Assembly (NCBI GenBank): GCA_964036045.1
Contig: OZ038379.1
Location: forward strand, 183,878,897 to 183,942,896
Direction of reading: 5' to 3'
DNA: 64,000 nt
Source of the DNA: Eutreptiella sp. 'Long Island Sound 2002'
Lineage: Eukaryota; Euglenozoa; Euglenophyceae; Eutreptiales; Eutreptiaceae
Below the pieces are notes generated by a model. That model did not search any database and was not told the DNA's origin. It was given only the letters and a program-made list of their open reading frames with translations. Position 1 is the stretch's first letter; each line of letters opens with the position of its first letter. Shown here piece by piece: positions 51,174 through 61,342 of the stretch. The translations under genes were made by a program, and so were the position numbers.

Positions 51174-53162
51174 GGCATCACCGCGGGGCCCCTGCACACC
51201 CCCGGCGGCCCCAAAGGTCGCCCTCCCGGAGGGCCGGCTCGCCCCAGCCTGCCCAGTGGCGGAGGGCGCACCCACGCGGATTTGGATTTTTTTTTGGAAT
51301 CTTTTTTTTTGAAAATTTTTTGGAATTTTTTTTCGGAATTTTTTTCGGAAACAGTTTTGGAATTTTTTTCTGGAATTTTTTTGAAATTTTTTGGGAATTT
51401 TTTGGGAATTCTTTTTGGAATTTTTGGAGGGCGCACCCACGCGGCACCATCGGGTCCGGACCGTTCGGAAGTTCGCGTGTGGGCCCCGGGGGCTTGCCGG
51501 CCCTCCCCATGCGACTCCCCGGCAACGCACCGCGACGACCGCGCGGTGCACCCGCGCTCCCCTGGCGACCACCACCGCGCGCCCGTGCCCCACGCCCCTG
51601 GGGCCCGGGGGCTCGGGGGGATGTCAGAGGCCGCGTACGCGTGCGTGCCCCTCGAATCGGCCCCCCACTTCCGGCCCTTTCAAGGAACTGCATTTTTGTT
51701 CTGGAGGAGCACTTTTGTGAAATGCGTTGGCCGGGAGAGTGTCGGGCGCGCGGTGCGTGCAGGCGGCACTGATGGACCGTTGTCGCGTGCTCCCCCACGT
51801 GGGGCCACCGCATCCCTGTGATAAGTGGCGGGGGGTTGGGGAATTGAGTACCGCAGTTTTCGCGCAAGTTTTAGCAGTTGGATTTGACGCTGCTTTGGGA
51901 AATGACGCGTCTACTACGGCGCGCGGTACAACGGAGGCACTCGCCGGGGGTTGGCCATGGCCCCCCCAATGACCCTCTCCAACGCTCCCCCGGGGCCGTT
52001 AACCAAAGGTCCGGTCACCGCAAACCATCGACGCCGAGTCCGGGGGGAAGCTCCCAAAAAGCGCTGGCGGCGCGGCTCCCCCCCCCTCCTCCGTCACCGA
52101 GGACCCCGTCCGGGCCAGGCCCGGCCGTGCCGCTACGGGTCGCGCTCTTCCGGCGCTCGTCCGGCGCACCTCCAATTGACTTCGTTTTCGAAGGCGCGGC
52201 GACCCAAGCCCCCCCCCCCCCCCCCGCCCCCCGTCACCTGCACCGACCCCCAATGTCGGTCCCAGGGCATGCTCCTGCACGAGCCACACGCGACCGCATG
52301 GGGGAGGCCTCTCCCGTCTCCCCGCGGCAGCCCTGCGACGACTGCCCCGCACGCGACATTCCCCCCACGACCGGCCCCCGACGCGGTTCACGCACACCCT
52401 CCCGATGGCGTCACACGTGACTCCCCCTCAGCCCCCCCCCCGATTATGCGCCAGTCCAACCACAGCGACCCCGTCTCACCGTTGCTTTTTGGACCGCAGT
52501 TTTTGTGGCGGTGGGACAGAGGGGCAGAACGTTGTTTCGTGTTTTTGTTTCCTCTTATATTAAAAAAAACGTCGACCCCCAACGGCCGTCGGTTACCCTC
52601 CAACCGCCGTCCCGTTGTGTGTTGCGCGCTGTCTACCGGACGGTCCGAAGGTTGTTCTTTTTTTCTGGTTTCGATCCCGAGCCGTCCCGGAGTGGGGCCG
52701 CGTCGTGTCGGCCAGTCGGCGCCGCTCATCACACCACTCTGCGTCGCCGGGCCCCCTTCCGTCCCCCATGGGCCGGGGACATCCACAGGCCACCTGGACC
52801 CGGTGCCGATGACCGTGCGTCGAGCACGGCCCTGTGTCAGGGGCAGCGCGTGTGCGCGCGCGCCACCCGCACGTTTTGAGGTGGTTGTCCCGGGAACGGC
52901 CGGGGGCGTTTCCCACCGCCGTACACTCGCCACCCGGGCCCTGTCCGCTCCTGCCGGTTGCGCTTGTAGTTGTGCCGCCCGCGTACCGCCTGGAGTGCAC
53001 CCCCTTGCCGTCGTTTCTGCACTGGACTGCCCCCTGGTCCGTCGTTTTCCCTCGTTTGAGCCGTGCTTGCGCGCTTTGGGGGGGGGCGGGTTCTTGAGCA
53101 GGAGCCCGGACGGCTGGGCCCAGCGATGTATTGGAGCGGCTGACAACCGCAGGAGCAGCACC
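51174..53162. other. Intergenic, no recognised gene
   Basis: Very GC-rich. It holds Rep-F insertion 2 (51280-51425). Long open frames here (for example 51951-53390) span C-runs and Rep-C and have no domain. Short AACGGCCGTCGGTTACCC wording near 52580 is related to the ACCGACGG words elsewhere. Confidence 0.45.
51280..51425. mobile_element. Rep-F insertion 2 with 19-bp target duplication
   Basis: 146 bases of T-rich sequence made of GGAATTTTTTT units. It is flanked exactly by GGAGGGCGCACCCACGCGG at 51261-51279 and 51426-51444. The flanks are GC-rich and not part of the insert, so this is a clean insertion footprint, about 110 bases after the DUF389 stop codon. Confidence 0.8.
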
Positions 53163-53313
53163 CCCGCCCCCTCTTGGACCCCCCCCCCCCCGGACCCGGA
53201 TTTTAACGCGGGAAAAAAATGCAATTTACAAAAGGAAATGTTGTGCCATTGTTGGTACACAAACTTTTGGGTTCCAGACCCCCCCCTCTCCCTCTCTTCT
53301 ACTACATCCCTGG
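53163..53313 (+). repeat. Rep-C copy 4
   Basis: C-run, CGGACCCGGATTTT, GGGAAAAAAATGCAATTTAC, GGTACACAAACTTTTGGG, TTCCAGACCCCCCC, then CTCTTCTACTACATCCC. Preceded by GGCTGACAACCGCAGGAGC; a similar GGCTGACAACC also precedes copy 3 (42843). Confidence 0.8.
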
Positions 53314-54063
53314 CCGGGTCTCCTGTGAACGCCCCCGACGATGCGGCGTCCCTGCGAGTCATTGCCGCATTGAGTCACTGGCCCCTCTGATCTTCCCACC
53401 GTCCCCCACGGGGCTGTGTACTGGTTTGCCTGCGCATTTCCCCCCCCGCCCCATTGGCTGCCCCTCCCTTGTTCCATGCCTCTGGACGGGGGTGTACCCC
53501 GTCCAGGAGTCCGCCAGCGACGCCTCGGCCGCGCGCTACGCTCTGCGTGCACCGGGGGCAGCCTGCGCCTCGTGCACGGCTCTGCGGCCCGAGGGCTATA
53601 AAGTGTTGTGGTATTTGTCGACCGCCGAGGGGATTGGCCGGGCGCCGCCGGTGGATGGCCGTTGCACACGCCAGTCGCTGCACGAAGTACCCCGCAGCCG
53701 TTCCGTCCTCCCGGTCGGCGAAGGTCAGGCGTCATGGGACGGTCCGGGACGAAGGGGGTCGGGGGGCAGTGGGGCATGGCGAAGGGGATCGGCAGGCAAA
53801 CCTCTCCTGCGAGAACACCAGTGACACGCCCCTGCTCTGAAGCGAACATCGAAGCGGTCCAGCCCTCGGTATCAGCGGCGTGCAGCTCAGCCGGGGCATA
53901 CGGATGGCAGGGCCATGACCAGTGATGGAAGCCACCATCGAGGCTGGCAGGCCCTCGCTACTCCTCCAGGGCTTGTACATCTGCGTTGGCCTGTCGCAGT
54001 GCTTGCGTGACAGCACGATGCCCATCCACGCAAGCGAACCGAACAACCCCGCACCAGAGCGTC
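53314..54063. other. Intergenic, no recognised gene
   Basis: Open frames on both strands lack motifs or paired splice sites. Confidence 0.4.
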
Positions 54064-54218
54064 ATTTTTTTGGATTTTTTTTTGGGATTTTTTTGTTTTT
54101 CTGGAATTTTTTATGGAATTTTTTTGTTTTTTTTTTTTTGAATTTTTGTGGAATTCTTTTGGAAATTTTTTTTGGAATTTTTTGGGAATTCTTTTTGGAA
54201 TTTTTGGAATTTTTTTTG
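54064..54218. mobile_element. Rep-F copy 3
   Basis: Same GGAATTTTTTGGGAATTCTT word and polarity as insertion 2, with longer T runs. No flanking direct repeat could be found, so it may be older or rearranged. Confidence 0.6.
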
Positions 54219-54485
54219 GTGGTGTGTCCGCCACTTTTGGAACTGCAGAATTCGGCGGTTCCTGTTCTGGCTGCCCGCGAGGACGAGGTGTTTCCTGTTG
54301 TTTGGGGCCGGGGGGACGGTGTTTGGGGGACGCTGATGACGGTCCTACCACTTGTTGCCACGGGGCTGCCCATGGACCGGGGGCATGCGGGTGGTGGCAC
54401 TGCAGGGGTCTTCTCGGGTGGCGCAATCCCACAGGAGGCGTTGTGTCCGTCGCTTTCAGTGCTTTTCCCGTCGTTCCCGCAATGT

Positions 54486-54756
54486 GGGGGGGGGGGGGGA
54501 CAACAACCAGCACAACCCCCAATACGCCAACTACTGGGCGCCGCTGACGCGCAAACGGCACATCCCGCCACATCCATCACAGCCCAGGCCCACCAGCCAC
54601 TGGGCTCCGCGAACGCGGAAACAACACCAGCAAGAGCACCGGCCGCAGCGGCCGACAGAAAGCAGCGACCCGACGCAACATGCGAAGGGAAGAACGGGTG
54701 AGTGTCCAGGGCCCCGTAAAGAAACAACAACCCGACGGAATGTCACACAGGGGGTT
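54486..54756. repeat. Rep-G copy 2
   Basis: G-run start, then the family order to CGGAATGTCACACAGG. The middle differs from copy 1 (CCAGGCCCACCAGCCACTGG). Confidence 0.85.
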
Positions 54757-54916
54757 ATGACAGTCAGAGCATCCGAGTCGCTCGCCGTCCGCGCAAGGGC
54801 GGTGCAGTGGGTGTGCGCGTGGAGGCGGCGATCGTGCCGAAGTTTGTTGAGCGCGCGCGCGCGCAGTTGTTCTGTGTGAGGAATGCTCCGCGACTGAATG
54901 GCTGCTGGATCAGTAC

Positions 54917-55135
54917 CCCCCCCCCCCCTTGTATAAGCTACACCCTTGTCCAAGCTACAGTAGGCGTAGGGACCGTATTAATTTGGTACCTAATTTTAAT
55001 TCGGTACCAAATTTAGTGCAGCCACATAAGACATGGGTTTGACGAATTTGCCAGGTACATAGGGTCATGTACACATTTGTTGTGAGTGTTTGCCCACTTG
55101 AACCCACATAACTCTGATTGATGATGACTGATGAT
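54917..55135 (+). mobile_element. Rep-H copy 1, MITE-like, truncated at the 3' side
   Basis: C-run and TTGTATAAGCTACACCC, then CTTGTCCAAGCTACAGTAGG, GCCACATAAGACATGGGTTT and GAACCCACATAACTCTGATT. The 3' subterminal and terminal parts seen in copies 2 and 3 are missing. Confidence 0.65.
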
Positions 55136-57409
55136 GGTATGGCGTGGACGGCACGGGCCTCCTGCACGGCCCGAGCATGTCAGGTCATGTCAGGTCATGT
55201 CAAGTCATGCATGACCCCAAGTGTGGTCTTCACCCACCGGCACATCCTGAGCAGCGGTTGGGATTAGCGGAGACACGGACGCTGCCCCTCCCCCCTCCTT
55301 GACTGCCTTGTCCAACGGCCAGGCCCTGGGCAAACGGCACTTTTTTTGCGTCCAACGACCATCCGCTGGTCAAAGCTGTGAAACACGGTGCACTACGCGC
55401 GCCGTTGACGTTGCCGAGCCCAAGTCGCCCTTCCATCGGCCTCCGCTGCGGTTGCAAACGCCGATGGTGAGTGCCCAGTCGCCGGTTGACCTGCGGCCTC
55501 CGTTGATGTTTCTGACCCCCGAGTGTAGCTCTTTGAAGGGGGTGTGCCGCGTGGCACGAGTGCGTGGGTCCCGTGATGGTGCGTGGCCCCGGGGCGCGCC
55601 GCACGCTCGGAGGGCCGCCGAGGGAGGCGCATTGCGCTCCCTCGGCGACCGTCTCCCGCGATTGTGTACGTGATCTATGCGACAGGCCCTTCCCGCATTC
55701 CCTGACTTGGCACATTTGCCCCCTCGCAAGGCAGTGTGCTTGCGTCCATGACCCCCACCCCCCTTTAGGGATGAAGGGGGCGTTTCAGCTGCTTTTGGCC
55801 GCTGCCAACTGCCTTCCAGCCGTTGTGTAACCGCCAGCACTTGCCCCACAACCGCATAACCGCTTTTTGCATCCGCTCCGGACGTCGCCCCTGGGCGTCC
55901 TTCCCCCTCAAGCACATCTCGTTCCCGCCCCCCCGTCCTCGCCCCATGCCCCCCCCAGCGCCCCCACAAGGAAGTTTGGATCCAGACGTAATGTCTGCTT
56001 TGCACTGCGGACGGGCACATTCTTCAAATCCGACGCTGCGCCGCAAGTGAGCCGCCGTTTGCTCCATTGCATTGCAGTCCGCTGCACAACGACGACTCTG
56101 CCCGACATCGTTGTATTCCGCGTTTGCGCGCGACAGCCCAGTCCATGGCACAGGGTACACGGTTAGGGCCCTCGCGATTCGCCCTTGGGGCACTGGCTGA
56201 TGCCACGTGTCTGATGTGAGGGTGTGTGATATGAGGAGGGGGAAGGAGTGCGGGGGAACATGGGGGGGGGCACACGACTGCTGCCTGCGAGGCACGCAAA
56301 TGCCCGCGAGACATCTGCGGAGGCCGTATTCCGGTCAGCACGAGCGCTGAGGGGAGAGCGAGAGGCCCACAAAGATCAGTACACCCCCGCATTCTCCCAA
56401 GCAGCCGATGCAGAACTCGAGGGACCCTGCGCCAATGCACTGGAACACCGTTTCTGTCCCAGGCGGGTGCTGTGTCCTGTGTCTTAATCAACACCTTCTG
56501 CACGGCATCCGGTGGGACGCACCCCTGTTATCTTGCAAACCGTGCGCAACGGACTCCGTTCCTGATGTACGATGAAAGCAGAGGATGGCGGTCGTTATTC
56601 CCCCTCTCTCTGAGGATGGCGGGTAGGTGACAAGGTACGGTAATGTACTGTCTCAGGCCATGAGGAGCCTGAAGAGCCGGCACACTCTCGCCTAATCAAT
56701 TGTCGATGGCACCGGACAAGTTTATAAAAAAAAGAAAGCAGAGCCGCTCACACGAGTCCGTATGCAGTGGCCGGATACTGGTCGGGTTTTGGCGCCTTTG
56801 TAGGGAGGGCCTGTTGTGCGCAGTGCCAAAAGTAGGCCATGTTGCAGAAGGAAATGGCCAGAAATCACAGTTCCGGCTAATCATCGCAAGATGTGATAGA
56901 CGTTCGCCGGACGGGCCGTGCGCATGGAAGGTGTAGGATGGAGGAGCGGGTTTGGTGTCCCCCCGTGTTGCCATTTGTCCCTCGTGTGCGATGGTCCATT
57001 CCCTATTTCTTGGTCCCGTGTTCTAGCGATGCCAGACTTGCCGCCAGCTCAAGAAAAAGGGCTTCATGTCGCTTTACTTCGGTGCTGCTGTTTTGTACGG
57101 GGGTTTTTATCAATTATGCATCGTAAAGCGGCAGCAATTTGGGCCAAGCCAAATGGGCATCGTTCAAAAGGGGGGGGGGGGCGTTCTGGGTATGTTGGTC
57201 GTTTTTCTCAAAAAAGGTGCGCAAGCCGCCCGAAGGTGGAGGGGCATCTGTCCCCCCCGTGAAAGGGAGCACAGTTACACGGTGTGGCCGTCCTTCTCTG
57301 CCGTCTGCACGGGCCTCTGATGCAGCGCAGTCCCGAGCGCTGCCTTGGACACGAGGTTTGCGATATCACAACATGGCAGCTTTACATTAGAACGGAGGAC
57401 AACCATGCG
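55136..57409. other. Intergenic, no firmly recognised gene
   Basis: It includes a short GTCAGGTCAT tandem (55178-55208) and the weak exon candidate at 55395-55537. The rest has no domain or repeat that could be named. Confidence 0.4.
55395..55537 (+). CDS. Possible exon with duplicated S-P...R-P-P-L...T-P peptide
   Basis: In one frame the peptide K-S-P-F-H-R-P-P-L-R-L-Q-T-P is followed by Q-S-P-V-D-L-R-P-P-L-M-F-L-T-P. The DNA of the two halves is less alike than the peptides, which hints at protein-level constraint. No splice sites were convincing and no family is recognised. Confidence 0.22.
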
Positions 57410-57558
57410 AAGGACTCCCCCCCCCCCCCCCCCCGAGCAACGTGACCAAAATGAGGAAAAAAACGAAATTTACAATCGGGAAACCTGATCGGGCCATTTT
57501 TGGTACACAAATTTTTGGGCCTGAGATCCCCGCCTACCCCTCCCCTCTTCTAATGTTA
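57410..57558 (+). repeat. Rep-C copy 5
   Basis: C-run of about 17, then AAAAACGAAATTTACAATCGG, GGTACACAAATTTTTGGGCC and CCCCTCCCCTCTTCTAATG. Confidence 0.8.
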
Positions 57559-57785
57559 GCCTTTACAATGGGGCTCTGGAATCACTGCGTTGTGGCATCA
57601 GTTGGTCCTCTTCGGTGTGCCATCCCCCAATCCTCATCTCTGGGGTTGGCCAATGAGGGCAATGAGCTGCGTGGGGACACCATGTGTGGACAGCACACAT
57701 GGGAGGATTCCCCATCATCCCTGGCAGCGCACAGCAGCACAGGCTTGTGGCACAATGCCACACCAGCTAAGCTTGGCACAATACG

Positions 57786-58146
57786 CCCCCTCCCGTATAA
57801 GCAACGCACTTGTCCAAGCTACAGTGGGTGTAGGGACCGTATTAAGTTGGTACCTAATTTGATTGGGTGCCAATGTAGTGCGGCCACATAAGACATGGGT
57901 TTGGTAACAAATTTGCCAGCTACATACGGTCATGGACACATCTGTTGTGAGTGTTTGCCCATTTGAACCCACATAGCTCTGTTTTTGGGGATATTTGTGC
58001 ATTGTATTCCCCTTTCTTGCACCAGCTCACCATGGAATCTTCTCTTTTTGAACCTGGGGGTCTACGACCTTGTCCAAGCTAGAGTAGGTGTAGGGACTGT
58101 ATTAATTTGGGACTTTTGCGTAGCTTATGCAAGTGGGGGGGGGGGG
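57786..58146 (+). mobile_element. Rep-H copy 2, complete MITE-like element
   Basis: Begins CCCCTCCCGTATAAGCAACGC and ends GCGTAGCTTATGCAAG plus a G-run, an imperfect terminal inverted repeat. The subterminal word CCAAGCTACAGT-GG-GTAGGGAC occurs near both ends in direct orientation (57813 and 58075). No protein is encoded. Rep-G copy 3 begins in the same terminal G-run. Confidence 0.7.
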
Positions 58147-58398
58147 GACAACCCGCACAACCTCAATGCGCCAATTATTGGGCGCCGGTGACGCGCAAAC
58201 GGCACACCATGCCACATTCAGCACCGCTTCAACACACCAAATACTGGGCTCCGCGAACGCGGAAACAGCACCAGCAAGAGCACCGGCCGCAGCGGCCGAC
58301 AGAAAGCAGCAACCCGACACAACATGCGAAGGGAAGAACGGGTGAGTGTCCAGGGCCCCGTAAAGGAACAACAACCAGAAGGAATGTCACACAGGCGG
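58135..58398. repeat. Rep-G copy 3
   Basis: G-run, then CAACCCGCACAACCTCAATG, and the family order to GGAATGTCACACAGGCGGG. Confidence 0.85.
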
Positions 58399-60104
58399 GT
58401 AAAACCCACGCGCCACTTCCTTCACGGAAGGCGAAGCAGTGGGACTGGTTGCAGCACTAGGCTCGCCAGGAACAACTGGACAAGAATTTAGTGGACCACT
58501 GCACAATCCGGTATCAGGGTCAGCGCATGCTCACGAGATGAGCCACCACAGTCATGTGTGGGATAATCGTAGAACTGTGAACCTGAACCGAGAATTTATC
58601 TCGTGTACCATACGGTGAGCAGGCTACGCCAGCTGACCTCGGCCTGCCCCCCCGCCCCCCCTCCAAGAAACAGGACAGGAGCTCGGCGGACAAATCCACT
58701 CGGCAAACAGATGGGGTGGGGGGTTTCGTGGGCAGTAAACTTTGTGTGGGAAATTTCCTCCAGAATATCCAGGGGGTTGTGCAAAACTTCCTGCACACTC
58801 CCCGCTCCTGTTCTGGTGGTGGTGTAGCGGTTGGCATTACATCCAGGCTGTTCCCCGCGATATATTCAAATGGTGCCAAAATTGCACACACACACCCTTG
58901 CAAACTTCTCCCCCCCCCTGCAACCGCCCCCCCCCCCCCCCCCCGGGAGACCGTCACTTCCATGTTTTTCTAGTTAAGCGGTTTAGTTTAGTTAAGCAAA
59001 CCAGCCCCGCACGCCATTGCCTCCTCCTCATCGGCCAGTGCAATACACCCCGTGCCTGTCATGGAAACTGAGCATGTGCAACAGTTCAAAGTGTGTTATG
59101 CTCGTACCCAGAAGTTCTTTGCCGTTCCTCTGGATCCTCAGTAACATTTGTGTTGGCACGTGTTCTCTTTGCTGGCATCAGTGGAGGGTACCACAGTTTG
59201 CCTTGAAATACCCTTGCAATCCCCCCCCCCCCCCGGGAGACCGTCACTTGGTAACCCGGGAATTTGCAAGGGGGGCGGGGGGCACTTGGCTAGCCAACTG
59301 GCCGGAACTGATTTTTTGCACACGCGTGCACAGCGCGACGCGCAAAAATGTTTCCGTTTTTGCCTGGACCAAATTCAGGTGGATTCGCCTTGCTTGAAAA
59401 TGGGGGGAAAGGTACGCTTGAAGTTATGGGTAGGCTAGGGTGTTCCCTGCGATATACCCAAATGGTACCTGAGTGAGAGGCTGGTCGTCGTCTACAACAT
59501 TTGTGAGCTTTGAGAGTATGTTAACTCGCCGGGCACGCGCCGGGCAAACGTACCCTCTTTGCCGGAGGGACAATGAAGCCATTGATTTCAACAGTTTTCA
59601 ACTGTTAGCACAGGAGGGTGAGAAAAGAGCAAGGCGCACGAACTCCTTTGCAGGGAGTTACGGTTGGCTTGCCTGGGGTGTAAGTCAAATCTCAATTTTG
59701 CATGGTGCACAGAACCAATCAGTGGATCAATCGGCGACCTGTGTGTGCAGTTGGGAGAAGCATTCTTGATTTGTTGTGGCATGCTCAACGTCCCCGGGCC
59801 ATGGGGGGAACGTTGGTGCGCCGGGCGCGCGCCGGGCACGCGCCGGGCATCTTTTTTGACCCGTGCCCCACCGGTGACCTTTTAGGGGGTGCACTAAGCG
59901 CAGTGCGTGCGCAGTGCAACTATTTGGACGGCTAGCCATCCTAGAACCCCATACTTTGTGATACTATGGGCATTATTGTTGTTTGACAACGGGTATTTTG
60001 ATGCTTCTTTCACATTCGGGATATGGTATATTTGGATTCTCACCCAGTTTCACCAATTTTCTTCCATTTTTTGCTCGTTTCCACCACATCCACTCCTTAC
60101 TAGG
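58399..60104. other. Intergenic, no recognised gene
   Basis: Two C-runs followed by GGGAGACCGTCACTT (58925-58955 and 59222-59250) form a short repeated pair. CGCCGGGCACGCGCCGGGC words lie at 59527-59545 and 59819-59848 and a shorter one at 60500. No gene seen on either strand. Confidence 0.4.
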
Positions 60105-60210
60105 TTGATTTCCCCCCACCATGGGGACCCCAAGAAAGCAGGGGTAATGTAGCCATATTGATTTCTCCCCACCATGGGGACCCCGAGAAGGCAGGGGTGA
60201 TGTAGCGAAT
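60105..60210. repeat. 53-bp tandem duplication
   Basis: TTGATTTCCCCCCACCATGG and onward to GGGGTAATGTAGCCATA at 60105-60157 is repeated at 60158-60210 with five or so substitutions. Confidence 0.85.
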
Positions 60211-60699
60211 ACTGAGTTTGCGCTTCGTTCTTGTGACGTGAGGCAGAAACGCCGTCGAAACTGCTTGCGGCTTGGGGACTCATTACCACAGCGAAATCTA
60301 TGCGAAAGGTGAAGGCAAAGTACCGTTTGTTTAGTACAATACAAATGACATTTGGAATTGTTGAATTCACAGCTATTGTCTAATTATGCAACGTGCTTTG
60401 TAGGGAAGGTGCGCAGTCCATCATGGTCTATTTGGGGGGCCTTCTCCATCAGAGGGTAAATCTCGGGCTGAAGTCGGGATAGTTAATAGAAAGGTAGCGC
60501 GCCGGGCAAACATTCCCCCATGCGCCCACACAAGGTGTGTGCCATGAATGGCAGCCGACAGGCCAGGACAGACCCACGCTCCCCCACCGCTCTTATGGTG
60601 TCCGCATTTTATACCCTTTCATCCTCAGGAGGAGGGTAGCAGGAGGACGCGCAGGAGAAGGGGGGGGGGGGGCGGGCAGCACGCCTGAACCATTTGGCG
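60211..60699. other. Upstream of metacaspase, nothing firm
   Basis: It holds a G-run of about 12 at 60661-60672. No promoter element is recognised. The 5' exons of the metacaspase gene should lie in or before this stretch but could not be found. Confidence 0.35.
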
Positions 60700-60740
60700 T
60701 GCCCACAGCGTGTGCCATCATGGACTCCTGCAAGACTCTT
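60700..60740 (+). pseudogene. Possible remnant or mis-split exon of metacaspase p20 active site
   Basis: After CCCACAG (60698-60704) the frame reads V-C-A-I-M-D-S-C-K-T-L-stop. Metacaspases have (A/T)-A-I-M-D-(C/S)-C-H-S-G around the catalytic Cys. Here K-T-L and a stop replace H-S-G. It is in the same frame as the p10 exon that begins about 35 bases later. It may be an exon with an unusual short intron, a decayed active site, or a chance match. Confidence 0.3.
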
Positions 60741-60773
60741 TGAACGAGCCCTCTCCATTGTCCGTAGCCCACA

Positions 60774-61342
60774 ATGATATTCGATGACCAGCAGGGGTCT
60801 GCCCACGACAACCGAGAGACAGAGGCGGGCTTCGACCTCTGGGCCTGTGCCCTGGGCCTCTGCGTGCAGCTCTGCGGCATGGCCGCCCAGGAGTACATGA
60901 CGCCGGGCAGCCCCAGCAGCGGGGCCTCCCGCGACGGCCCGTACCAAGGGCACCAGGAAGGGGGTCAGTGGGAGGAGGACTCCTTCGCCGCCCAGGCCTC
61001 CGGGGCCATCCCCGCGGACGTGACAATGATCAGCGGCTGCAAGGACGAGCAGACGTCCGCAGACCTCGCCAACGTATCCGCCATCATGAACCGCCCGCCC
61101 CCCGTGGGCCACACAGACGCTGGCGGGGCCTTCACCAGCGTGTTCCTGGCCACCCTCCAGGCCTATCCTCAGAGCACGTACATCGAGATGCTGGACGTCA
61201 TCCGCCACAAGCTGAAGGACCTCGGGATGACGCAGGTCCCGGAGCTGAGCTCCAGCAAGGCTCTCCCTCTGGACGCCCCCTTCGTGTTCCAGCCCAGCAG
61301 TCCTGGCAGAGCCAAGGCGCTCCTCATTGGCATCAATTACAG
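60774..61342 (+). CDS. Metacaspase (type I-like), exon joining two caspase-like domains
   Basis: Metacaspases are Ca2+-dependent Arg/Lys-specific cysteine proteases. Reading from ATG 60774 (possibly internal), a variable linker with D-D-Q-Q-G-S-A-H-D-N-R-E-T-E is followed by the p10 motif V-T-M-I-S-G-C-K-D-E-Q-T-S-A-D (61021-61065), F-T-S-V-F-L and P-E-L-S-S-S-K (from about 61234), the usual end of a metacaspase domain. After a short F-Q-P-S-S-P-G linker comes K-A-L-L-I-G-I-N-Y (61315-61340), the start of a p20. The exon ends two bases into a codon at AG|GTCTGC. So one protein has at least two domains in tandem. The first p20 and the rest of the second are not visible in the window. Confidence 0.85.

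Noticed and set aside
52388-53362. 324-codon minus-strand frame
   Set aside because: It runs across Rep-C and C/G homopolymers in GC-rich DNA with few stop codons; no motif.
51951-53390. 479-codon plus-strand frame
   Set aside because: Spans unrelated repeats and poly-C tracts, with composition-driven openness; no domain or splice structure.
60761-60775. TCCGTAGCC just before the metacaspase ATG, resembling the start of the dinoflagellate spliced leader
   Set aside because: Only nine of about 22 bases match and the canonical introns nearby do not require it; insufficient to propose a relict leader or a dinoflagellate.
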